A stretch of DNA of 15,202 nt from Paracoccaceae bacterium (lineage in GTDB: Bacteria; Pseudomonadota; Alphaproteobacteria; Rhodobacterales; Rhodobacteraceae): the NCBI GenBank assembly GCA_003500165.1, contig DNSZ01000276.1:1-15202 (forward strand), in the 5' to 3' direction. Under the pieces are notes generated by a model. That model was not told the origin of the DNA. It did no database searches and worked only from the letters and a program-made list of their open reading frames with translations. Numbering within the stretch: the stretch's first letter is position 1; every line of letters begins with the position of its first letter. Shown here one piece after another: positions 5,918 to 13,274 of this stretch. Both the position numbers and the translations under genes were made by a program.

Positions 5918-5973
5918 GGGAGGTAAAAGTGTGTGCCACCCGGCACCGCCACTTCACGGTCAATTTACCTCTC
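5918..5973. other. Imperfect nested inverted repeat, possible structured RNA or second terminator
   Basis: GAGGTAAA (5920-5927) pairs with TTTACCTC (5964-5971), extendable by a wobble pair and a C-G pair. Inside, AAGTG (5927-5931) can pair with CACTT (5950-5954), sharing one base with the outer stem, and GTGCC (5933-5937) with GGCAC (5942-5946) around loop ACCC. The result is a 56-base stem with bulges in the LysR 3' region. Its left side also looks like a ribosome binding site followed by GTG, but the short frame that follows runs antisense into the LysR gene. Confidence 0.45.
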
Positions 5974-6023
5974 GGCCGGCCGCCGTTCAACGCATCTGGG
6001 CGCATAGCCGCTATGGCGGGGCA

Positions 6024-6938
6024 TCATGGCTCGGCCGTGGGGGCACCGTCGCGGGCGCGCCGGCGATAGGCGATGATCTCTTCGGTGACGAAATTGCGGA
6101 ACGCCTCGATCCGTTTCGATTGGCGCAGTTCCTCGGGATAGGCGAGGTAGACCGGCACCTCGTTCGAGGTGACATCGGGGCATACCCGGACCAGTTCGGA
6201 AAAGTCGTCGGCCAGATAGTCGGGCAGCACACCGATCCCCAGATCGGCCAGCACCGCCTGCAGCACGCCGAAATAGTTGTTGACCGTCAGCTGCGATTCG
6301 ATGCCCGTCGCCGCAAGGCTTTGCACCAGCTGGGCGCCGGCCGAGACCTGGGCGCTGGTGGCGTTCTGGCTGATCACCCGGTGACCGCGCAGATCGGCCG
6401 GGCACAGCGGCGTGCCGGTTTCGGCCAGATAGCGGCGCGTGGCGAACAGGCACATATAGACCCCCATCAGCTTGCGGCGGATCAGATCGGCCTGGCTTGG
6501 CTCCTTCATGCGGATCGCCACATCGGCTTCGCGCATCGGCAGGTCGAGCACGCGTTCCTCGAGCATCAGATCGACCCGCAGATTGGGGTATTCCGCGAAC
6601 AGCTTGGGCAGGCGGGGGGCCAGCCACAGCGTGCCGAAGCCGATGGTGGTGGTCACGCGCAGATGGCCGAACACCTCTTCCTCGGAATCGCGAATCCGCG
6701 CCTCGGCCGCTTCCAGCCTTTTCGCCATCGCCCGGGTGGCGTCGAACAGGAGCTCGCCCTGTTCGGTCAGGATCAGCCCGCGCGCGTGACGGTGGAACAG
6801 CGTCGTGTTCAGGCTTTCCTCCAGCGCGCGGACCTGCCGGCTGACCGCCGATTGCGACAGATGCAGCGTGTCGCCGGCATGCGTCAGGCTGCCCGCATCG
6901 GCGACTGCATGAAATATGCGCAACTTGTCCCAATCCAT
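6024..6938 (-). CDS. LysR-type transcriptional regulator
   Basis: A 304-residue regulator of usual LysR length. The N-terminal winged helix-turn-helix (about 1-60) has FHAVADAGSLTHAGDTLHLSQSAVSRQVRALE, here given as its parts: AGSLTHAGDTLHLSQ, then SAVSRQVRALE, the recognition helix. A linker helix (about 60-90) and the effector-binding domain (about 92-290, with LPMREADVAIRM) follow. LysR proteins are tetramers that bind sites with T-N11-A cores and respond to small molecules. The ATG at 6936-6938 gives the MDWDKLRIF start I recall in rhodobacterial relatives; a frame from 6992 adds 18 residues. Neither start has a strong ribosome binding site. The gene is divergent from the oxidoreductase at 7088 and may control it. 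The effector cannot be read from sequence. Confidence 0.93.
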   Translation of the reverse strand: MDWDKLRIFHAVADAGSLTHAGDTLHLSQSAVSRQVRALEESLNTTLFHRHARGLILTEQGELLFDATRAMAKRLEAAEARIRDSEEEVFGHLRVTTTIGFGTLWLAPRLPKLFAEYPNLRVDLMLEERVLDLPMREADVAIRMKEPSQADLIRRKLMGVYMCLFATRRYLAETGTPLCPADLRGHRVISQNATSAQVSAGAQLVQSLAATGIESQLTVNNYFGVLQAVLADLGIGVLPDYLADDFSELVRVCPDVTSNEVPVYLAYPEELRQSKRIEAFRNFVTEEIIAYRRRARDGAPTAEP

Positions 6939-6969
6939 GGGCACACCGTCTGCCCGAACGGGCACCGTC
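6939..6969. repeat. Dyad and near-direct repeat in the LysR leader
   Basis: TGCCCG-AA-CGGGCA (6951-6964) is a 6-2-6 inverted repeat 12 bases upstream of the LysR ATG. GGGCACACCGTC (6939-6950) and GGGCACCGTC (6960-6969) are near copies flanking it. It could be a binding site or an mRNA hairpin close to the LysR start. Confidence 0.35.
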
Positions 6970-7087
6970 CGCAAGCCCTTATCCCGGATCATGGGCCGAG
7001 CCGGCCAGTTGCCCGGATGAAGCCCGCGGAAAAAAGGTCAGTGGCGTTGACAGGAATCCGTGCTATGTCTGGCAAACGGAGGACACC

Positions 7088-10000
7088 ATGAGCCAACAGG
7101 ATATTCGCCTGTCCGACCGGTTCGATCTGGAAAAATCACCGGTCCTGTTGAACGGCACCCAGGCGCTGGTGCGCCTGATGCTGATCCAGCGCGCCCGCGA
7201 CGCGGCCGCCGGCCTCGATACGGCGGGCTATGTCACCGGCTATCGCGGCTCGCCCCTGGGCGCGGTCGACATGCAGATGGCCCGCGCGCACAGGGAACTG
7301 GCCGCTGCGGGCATCGTGTTTCAGCCCGGCCTGAACGAGGATCTGGCCGCCACCGCGCTGTGGGGCACGCAACAGGCCGGCCTGCGCGGCGAAGGCCGGC
7401 ATCAGGGCGTCTTTGGCCTGTGGTATGGCAAGGGGCCGGGGGTGGACCGGTCGGGCGATGTGATGCGGCACGCCAACATGGCCGGCACCGCGCCGCTTGG
7501 CGGGGTCATCATGGCGATGGGCGACGACCATACCGGCGAATCCTCGACGACTTTGCACCAGTCCGACTGGGCGATGGTCGACGCCTATATGCCCGTGCTG
7601 TCGCCCGCCGGCGTGCAGGAAATCCTCGATTATGGCGTGTTCGGCTTTGCGCTGTCGCGCTTTGCCGGCGTCTGGGCGGGGCTGAAGCTGATGAAGGACA
7701 CGGTCGAGGCAACCGCCGTGGTCGATGGCCGGCCCGACCGGATGGCCTTCGTGACCCCCGATTTCACGATGCCCGAGGGCGGGCTGAACATCCGTCTGCA
7801 GGATACACCCGTGGCGCAAGAGGCGCGCCTCATCGACTACAAGCGCTTCGCGGCCGAGGCGTTCGGCCATGCCAACCGGATCGACCGGCCGGTCTGGGGC
7901 GATGCGGGCGCGCGGATCGGCTTTGTCGCGGCGGGCAAGAACTGGCTCGACCTGATCCATGCGCTCGATCTGCTGGGCATCGGCGAGGCCGAGGCCCAAA
8001 GGCTGGGGCTCGCGACCTACAAGGTGGGGATGCCCTGGCCGCTCGACATGGCCGGCTTCAACGCCTGGGCGCGCGACCTCGATCTGATCGTGGTGGTCGA
8101 GGAAAAGCGCAAGCTGATCGAGGTGCAGATCAAGGAGGCGATCTTTGACGACCGGCGCGGGCGCCGCGTGTTCGGCTGGCGCAACGATCGCGGCGAGGAG
8201 CTGTTTCCGACCCGCTACGCGCTCGACCCGGTGATGATCGCCGAAAACATCGGCGATATCCTGGTCGAGGAAGGCCGCGGCACCGAAGCGATCCGTGCCG
8301 CGCGGACCCGTCTGGCCGAAGCACGCCAGGCCGACAATGCCCAGGATCTGGCCGCGCGTCTGCCCTATTTCTGCGCCGGCTGCCCGCACAACACCTCGAC
8401 CAAGGTGCCCGAGGGGCATCGCGCCTATGCCGGGATCGGCTGCCACTACATGGCGCAATGGATGGACCGGTCGACGCTCGGCTACACCCATATGGGGGGC
8501 GAGGGGGCGAACTGGATCGGCGAGGCGCCGTTTTCCACCCGCGATCACGTGTTCCAGAATCTCGGCGACGGAACCTACAACCATTCGGGCGTCCAGGCGA
8601 TCCGCGCCGCGCTCGCCGCCGGTGTGAACGTCACCTACAAGATCCTCTATAACGACGCGGTCGCGATGACCGGCGGGCAGAAGAACGATGGCGGTCTGTC
8701 GCCCCAGCAGATCGCCGCCGAATTGCGCGCCATGGGCGTCAAACGGGTCGCCGTGGTCTATGACCCGAAGGAGGCGCTCGACCTAGCGGCCTTCCCCAGG
8801 GATGTGAGCCTGCACAAGCGCGACGCGCTGCCCCGCGTCCAGCGCGACCTGGCAGAGGTCAGGGGCGTGTCGGCCATCGTCTATGTCCAGACCTGCGCGG
8901 CCGAAAAACGCCGCCGGCGCAAGCGCGGCGCGTTCCCCGACCCCGACACGCGCGTCTTCATCGACACCGATATCTGCGAGGGCTGCGGCGATTGCGGGGT
9001 GCAGTCGAATTGCGTCGCCATCGTGCCCGTTGACACGCCCTTTGGCCGCAAGCGGGCGATCGACCAATCGGCCTGCAACAAGGATTTTTCCTGCGTGCAG
9101 GGGTTCTGCCCGTCCTTCGTGACGCTCGAGGGCGCGACACCGAAGAAACCCGCGGTGGAAGGCTTCGACATTCCCGATCTGCCGGCGCCCGATCTGCCCG
9201 CCATCGGGCGCACCTGGAACATGGTCATCACCGGCATCGGCGGCACCGGCGTGGTGACCATCGGCGCGGTGCTGGCCCAGGCCGCGCAGATCGCCGGGAT
9301 GGGCGCGGGCATGATGGAAATGGCCGGCCTCGCTCAGAAGGGCGGCGCGGTGCATATCCATTGCCGGCTCGCGCGCGCACCCGGGGACATCGCCGCGGTG
9401 CGCGTCGCCGTGGGCGAGGCCGATGCGGTGATCGGCGGCGATCTGGTGGTGACTGCGGGGGCGAAGACGCTGGGCCTGATGCGCCCGGGCCACGCCAGGG
9501 GTGTCGTGAACACCCATGAGACGGTGACCGGCGATTTCACCCGCGCGCCCGATCTGCGGCTGCCCGGCGACCGGTTGCGGCTGGCCGTCGAACGGCGGCT
9601 GACTGCGGGGGCCGATTTCCTCGACGCGACCGAGATCGCCGCGCGGCTGATGGGCGATTCGATCTTTTCGAACATGATGCTTCTGGGCGCGGCCTGGCAG
9701 CGCGGGCTGGTGCCGCTGCCCGAGGCGGCGATCCTGAAGGCGATCGAACTCAACGGTGCCGCGGTGGCCGGCAACCAGCGCGCCTTTCAACTCGGCCGTT
9801 ACGCGGTGCTGTATCCGGGCGAGGTCGCGGCCAGGGCGGACGCGCCCGCCGCGCCCGACACGCTGGAAGAGAAGATCGCGCGGCGCGAGACGCATCTGGC
9901 GCTTTATGGCGGGCGGGCGCGGCTGCGGCGCTATCGGCAGCTGCTCGACCGGATCGACGACCCCGAGCTTCGCGACGCGGTCGCGGAAAGCTATCACAAG

Positions 10001-10483
10001 CTTCTGACCTACAAGGACGAATACGAGGTCGCGCGGATGCTGCTGGAATCCGAGGCCAAGGCGCGCGACCGGTTCGATGGCGATTTTCGCCTGACATGGA
10101 ATCTCGCGCCGCCCCTGCTGCCGGGGCGCGATGCCAATGGCCGGCCGAGAAAGCGCGCCTTCGGGCCGCGCTTCCGGCCGGTTTTCCGACTGCTGGCCGG
10201 GCTGAGATTTCTGCGCGGCACCCCGTTCGACCCGTTCGGCTACACCGCCGAGCGGCGCATGGAACGCCGGCTGATCCGGCAATACGCGGCCGATATCGAC
10301 CGGCTGCTGGCCCGGCCGCCTGCCAACCCCGCGGCCGCCCTGGCACTTGCCCGGTTGCCCTTGACGATCCGCGGCTTCGGCCCGGTCAAGATGGCCAACG
10401 CCAAGGCCGCGGCGGCCGAGCGCGAAAGGCTGATCGCCGCGCTCGACCGGGTCCCGGCCGCGCCTGCCATGGCCGCCGAATAG
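7088..10483 (+). CDS. Indolepyruvate ferredoxin oxidoreductase, fused alpha/beta type
   Basis: An 1131-residue single-chain member of the 2-oxoacid:ferredoxin oxidoreductases. The expected reaction is arylpyruvate (from Trp, Phe or Tyr) plus CoA to aryl-acetyl-CoA, CO2 and reduced ferredoxin, in the cytosol. In order: an N-terminal pyrimidine-binding domain (GYRGSPLGAVD near residue 50, MGDDHTGESSTT); a TPP-binding domain with CAGCPHN (C429, C432) and GDGTYNHS (493-500); a ferredoxin-like segment with C630, C633, C636 and C642, then C663, C669 and C674; the gamma domain from about 712 (ITGIGGTGVVTIGAV); and a C-terminal helical region (about 920-1120) typical of the long fused forms. The ATG has GGAGG (7078-7082) 5 bases upstream. 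It is divergent from the LysR gene. Substrate choice among arylpyruvates is uncertain. Confidence 0.93.
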   Translation: MSQQDIRLSDRFDLEKSPVLLNGTQALVRLMLIQRARDAAAGLDTAGYVTGYRGSPLGAVDMQMARAHRELAAAGIVFQPGLNEDLAATALWGTQQAGLRGEGRHQGVFGLWYGKGPGVDRSGDVMRHANMAGTAPLGGVIMAMGDDHTGESSTTLHQSDWAMVDAYMPVLSPAGVQEILDYGVFGFALSRFAGVWAGLKLMKDTVEATAVVDGRPDRMAFVTPDFTMPEGGLNIRLQDTPVAQEARLIDYKRFAAEAFGHANRIDRPVWGDAGARIGFVAAGKNWLDLIHALDLLGIGEAEAQRLGLATYKVGMPWPLDMAGFNAWARDLDLIVVVEEKRKLIEVQIKEAIFDDRRGRRVFGWRNDRGEELFPTRYALDPVMIAENIGDILVEEGRGTEAIRAARTRLAEARQADNAQDLAARLPYFCAGCPHNTSTKVPEGHRAYAGIGCHYMAQWMDRSTLGYTHMGGEGANWIGEAPFSTRDHVFQNLGDGTYNHSGVQAIRAALAAGVNVTYKILYNDAVAMTGGQKNDGGLSPQQIAAELRAMGVKRVAVVYDPKEALDLAAFPRDVSLHKRDALPRVQRDLAEVRGVSAIVYVQTCAAEKRRRRKRGAFPDPDTRVFIDTDICEGCGDCGVQSNCVAIVPVDTPFGRKRAIDQSACNKDFSCVQGFCPSFVTLEGATPKKPAVEGFDIPDLPAPDLPAIGRTWNMVITGIGGTGVVTIGAVLAQAAQIAGMGAGMMEMAGLAQKGGAVHIHCRLARAPGDIAAVRVAVGEADAVIGGDLVVTAGAKTLGLMRPGHARGVVNTHETVTGDFTRAPDLRLPGDRLRLAVERRLTAGADFLDATEIAARLMGDSIFSNMMLLGAAWQRGLVPLPEAAILKAIELNGAAVAGNQRAFQLGRYAVLYPGEVAARADAPAAPDTLEEKIARRETHLALYGGRARLRRYRQLLDRIDDPELRDAVAESYHKLLTYKDEYEVARMLLESEAKARDRFDGDFRLTWNLAPPLLPGRDANGRPRKRAFGPRFRPVFRLLAGLRFLRGTPFDPFGYTAERRMERRLIRQYAADIDRLLARPPANPAAALALARLPLTIRGFGPVKMANAKAAAAERERLIAALDRVPAAPAMAAE

Positions 10484-10583
10484 GACGCGTCCGCCCAGCT
10501 GCGCGCGGCCGCTTGCGCCGTGCGCTCCGCCCGGCCATTCTTCCACGGTACGGCGCGGCGACGCCGGTGACAGGGAGGAAGCC

Positions 10584-12008
10584 ATGAGAAAGTCGAAACC
10601 GGCCGTGTTCGCGGCCCTGCTGGCGGCGGGTCCGGCAGCCGCCCAGACCGAGGCGGATTGCGAAGGCCTGGCGAATCTGGCGCTGCAGGGGGGCTTTGTC
10701 ACCTCGGCCAATATGGTCGCGGCGGCTGATGGGCTGCCGGCCTATTGCCAGGTGCGCGCCACCGCGCTGCCGGCGATCGGGATCGAGGTGCGGCTGCCGA
10801 TGGAAGGCTGGAACGGCCACTATTATCAGGCGGGCTGCGGCGGGTTCTGCGGCATTCTCGGCCGCGCCGATGCCTCGCCCGGCTGGGTCAACGCGATGCG
10901 CCCGGGGCTTGAACGCGGCTATGCCACGGCGACATCCGATAGCGGGCATCACGGCCTTTCGGTGGTCGATGCCACCTGGGCCGATGCCAATCCGCAGGCC
11001 GAACGGGACTGGGGCTGGCGGTCGATCGGCGAGACCAATCGGGTCGCCGGGGCACTGATCGCGGCCTTCTATGGCACGGAGGCGGATCGGTCGGTGTTCC
11101 AGGGCTGCTCGACCGGTGGACGCATGGCCCATGTCGCCGCGCTGCGCTACCCCGAGATGTTCGACGGCATCATCGCGGGCGCGCCGGCGATGGATTATAC
11201 CGGGCTCGTGGCCACCAAGATGAGCTGGCTGATGCAGGCCAATACCGGGGCGGACGGCGCGCCGATCCTGAAACCGGGCAAGGAGGCGCTGATCGGCGAT
11301 GCCGTGATGGCGCAATGCGACGGCGTGGACGGGACCACGGACGGGCTGATCGCCGATCCGCGCGCCTGCGATGTCGATCTGTCGGGGCTGCAATGCGCCA
11401 CCGAGCCGGGGCCAGATTGCCTGACCGCCGAGGAACTGCGGGTCATCGCGGCGTGGCGGCAGGGGCCGGTGAACAGCGCGGGCGCGCGGCTCTATCCCGG
11501 CGGCATCCCGGAAGGGTCCGAGCCGTTCTGGGGCCTGTGGCTGACCGGTTTCGAGAATGGCGGCGGCGCGCTGGTGAACCTGTTCACCACCAATTTCGGC
11601 GCCTATATGGCGTTTGCCGACGACCCCGGCGCGGCCTGGACGCCGCAGCAATTCGATTTCGACGCCGATCCGCCGCGGCTGGCGCAGATGGCCGCGGTCT
11701 ATAATGGCGACAATCCGGACATCGCGGCGTTCCGGGAAGCCGGCGGCAAGATGATCGTCTGGCATGGCTGGGCCGATGCGATCGTGACGCCCTACAAGAC
11801 GGTGGAGTGGTACCGACAGGCGGCCGAGGCGGCGGGCGGCGCAGAGGCGCTGGCCGAGAATGTCGCGCTGTTCATGGTGCCGGGCCTCGACCATTGCGGG
11901 ATATTGCCCGGGCCGAGCGGGATATCGCAGACCGCGCTCGACCCGATGACGCCGCTCGAGGCTTGGATGGAAAGCGGCGAACGGCCGACGAGCATCCTGG
12001 CGGAGTAA
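10584..12008 (+). CDS. Secreted tannase/feruloyl esterase family hydrolase
   Basis: A 474-residue alpha/beta hydrolase with a signal peptide (residues 1-21, cleavage near AAA-QT). The family's CS-D-HC signature is complete: C175-S176 in GCSTGGR, D398 in HGWADAIVTP and H437-C438 in GLDHCG; the two cysteines should form the disulfide that joins nucleophile and histidine. The lid contains the calcium-site pattern CDGVDGTTDGLIADPRAC (245-262). Relatives hydrolyse gallate or ferulate esters, and some cleave aromatic diesters such as MHET, so the substrate is probably an aromatic acid ester in the periplasm or outside. GGGAGG lies 5 bases before the ATG. It starts 100 bases after the oxidoreductase, possibly in the same transcript. 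A UUC-loop hairpin (12023-12035) without T-run follows. Confidence 0.93.
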   Translation: MRKSKPAVFAALLAAGPAAAQTEADCEGLANLALQGGFVTSANMVAAADGLPAYCQVRATALPAIGIEVRLPMEGWNGHYYQAGCGGFCGILGRADASPGWVNAMRPGLERGYATATSDSGHHGLSVVDATWADANPQAERDWGWRSIGETNRVAGALIAAFYGTEADRSVFQGCSTGGRMAHVAALRYPEMFDGIIAGAPAMDYTGLVATKMSWLMQANTGADGAPILKPGKEALIGDAVMAQCDGVDGTTDGLIADPRACDVDLSGLQCATEPGPDCLTAEELRVIAAWRQGPVNSAGARLYPGGIPEGSEPFWGLWLTGFENGGGALVNLFTTNFGAYMAFADDPGAAWTPQQFDFDADPPRLAQMAAVYNGDNPDIAAFREAGGKMIVWHGWADAIVTPYKTVEWYRQAAEAAGGAEALAENVALFMVPGLDHCGILPGPSGISQTALDPMTPLEAWMESGERPTSILAE

Positions 12009-12059
12009 CGCGCCCGCTCCTCCGCCCTTCGGGCGACGTCGCGGGGCCGGCGGCGCGCG

Positions 12060-12755
12060 CTATCGGGCCGGCAGGCTGTCGCGGATCGCCCGGGCGGCCG
12101 CGCCCGGATCGGGCGCCTGCCAGATCGGGCGGCCGACCACGATGTGATCGGCCCCCGCCGCGATGGCCTCGGCGGGGGTGGCAATGCGCTTCTGGTCGTG
12201 CGAACCCGCCCCGGCGGGCCGCACGCCGGGCGTGACGATCAGCTTGCCCGCGGCCTGGGGCAGGGCGCGGAGCACGGCCGCCTCCTGCGGCGAGGCGATG
12301 AGGCCGTCGGCACCCGCATCGAGGGCGCGGGCCGCCCGCTCGGCCACGATCTCGGCCATGGTGCCGGGCCGGATCATCGCCGCATCCAGATCGGCCCGGT
12401 CGAGCGAGGTCAGGACCGTCACGGCGAGGATTCTCAGGTCGCTGCCTGCGGCGCCCTCCGAAGCTGCCCGCACGACATGCGGGTCGCCATGGACCGTGAG
12501 GAAATCGAGGTCGAACCGGGCGAGGCCCCGAACCGCGGCCTCTACCGTCGCGCCGATATCGAAGAGCTTCATGTCGAGGAAGACGCGCTTGCCGCGCTCG
12601 TCCTTGAGCTCGCGGGCCAGCGCCAGACCGCCGCCCGTCAGCATCCCCAGCCCGATCTTGTAGAACGACACCGCCTCGCCCAGCCGGTCGGCCAGGGCGA
12701 GGCCGGTGACGGCATCGGGCACATCGAGCGCCACGATCAGGCGGTCATCGGGCAT
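12060..12755 (-). CDS. pyrF: Orotidine 5'-phosphate decarboxylase
   Basis: PyrF decarboxylates OMP to UMP, the last step of de novo pyrimidine synthesis, as a cytosolic TIM-barrel dimer. The 231-residue length is usual for the bacterial short type. Motifs in order: IVALDVPD (7-14), YKIGLGML with K33, the catalytic DMKLFDI (D61, K63, D66), TVHGDP, TVLTSL, VTPGVRP, DQKRIATPAEAIAAGADHI and VVGRPI with the phosphate-binding arginine. GGAGA lies 6 bases before the ATG at 12753-12755. It follows the DUF1272 gene by only 22 bases, so the two are probably co-transcribed. It converges with the tannase-family gene, 51 bases apart, and no intrinsic terminator is visible between them. Confidence 0.97.
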   Translation of the reverse strand: MPDDRLIVALDVPDAVTGLALADRLGEAVSFYKIGLGMLTGGGLALARELKDERGKRVFLDMKLFDIGATVEAAVRGLARFDLDFLTVHGDPHVVRAASEGAAGSDLRILAVTVLTSLDRADLDAAMIRPGTMAEIVAERAARALDAGADGLIASPQEAAVLRALPQAAGKLIVTPGVRPAGAGSHDQKRIATPAEAIAAGADHIVVGRPIWQAPDPGAAARAIRDSLPAR

Positions 12756-12777
12756 CGCTGGTCTCCATCTCGGTTCG

Positions 12778-13092
12778 CTAACGGGCGGCCGGGGGCATGT
12801 CTTTCAGCCGATCGCTCAACGCTGCAACCTCTTCGGCGGTCCAACGCGACGCCACCCGATCGCGGCTGGCGGGATGATGCCGCAGGCCGAGTTGCAACCC
12901 GTCGCGCCAGGCCCGTTTCGGCCGGATCGGGCGCGGCACCAGCCCGCCGCCGCAGGTCGCGCAGACATTGTGCAACACCGTCTCCACGCAATGCGCGCAA
13001 TAGGTGCATTCATAGCTGCAGATGCGCGCATCAGTGGCGTCGGGCGGCAGGTCCTTGCCGCACCATTCGCAATTCGGCCGCAACGCCAGCAT
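12778..13092 (-). CDS. DUF1272 cysteine-rich protein
   Basis: A 104-residue protein matching DUF1272 as I know it: MLALRPNCEWCGKDLPPD, then ARICSYECTYCAHC, then VCATCGG and PRPIRP. Eight cysteines (C8, C11, C25, C29, C32, C35, C44, C47) are spaced as in treble-clef or ribbon zinc sites and could bind two zinc ions. Its function is unknown. The C-terminal 40 residues beyond the core (RDGLQLGLRHHPASRDRV onwards) form a helical tail. The ATG at 13090-13092 starts the family's usual ML-LRPNC; a TTG at 13107 is an unlikely alternative. A G-run upstream offers a weak ribosome binding site. It lies directly before pyrF and divergent from clpB. Confidence 0.88.
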   Translation of the reverse strand: MLALRPNCEWCGKDLPPDATDARICSYECTYCAHCVETVLHNVCATCGGGLVPRPIRPKRAWRDGLQLGLRHHPASRDRVASRWTAEEVAALSDRLKDMPPAAR

Positions 13093-13167
13093 GTTCGTCC
13101 CCCCCAACGCATCGTTTCCAGCCGCTGCTAGGCGATCCGCGGCGCAGGCTCAATGGCGGGGGGCGCT

Positions 13168-13194
13168 CTTGCGGGAAGTCCGGCCAGACCCCAC
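13168..13194 (+). promoter_or_regulatory. Candidate heat-shock (sigma-32) promoter for clpB
   Basis: CTTGCGG (13168-13174), 14 bases, then CCCCAC (13189-13194) followed by ATT resembles the sigma-32 consensus CTTGAAA-N14-CCCCAT. Transcription would begin near 13201, giving a leader of about 74 bases. It is the expected type of control for clpB. Confidence 0.5.
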
Positions 13195-13274
13195 ATTCCC
13201 ACCGAACAAGGCCTGCCATCCGCGATGTGCCGCGATCGGGCATCCACCGGGCAGGTGCCAGACAGGAGAGACAG

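Noticed and set aside
5930..6069. GTG-start frame of 46 codons after GGGAGGT on the plus strand
   Set aside because: Good ribosome-binding-like bases, but the frame is antisense to the end of the LysR gene, arginine-rich and without any recognised feature; the GAGGT is better explained as one arm of the inverted repeat.
7047..7069. Perfect TTGACA with TATGTC before the oxidoreductase
   Set aside because: The spacing is only 11 bases, too short for a sigma-70 promoter, and nothing resembling a -10 lies 16-18 bases away, so no promoter is called.
8783..10711. A 642-codon minus-strand frame opposite the oxidoreductase
   Set aside because: The plus-strand product is a full-length, motif-complete enzyme; the reverse frame is low-information and exists because G/C at third positions removes stops.
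12009..12059. Intrinsic terminator between the convergent tannase-family and pyrF genes
   Set aside because: Only a 5-bp CGCCC-TTC-GGGCG hairpin is present, with no T-run on either strand.
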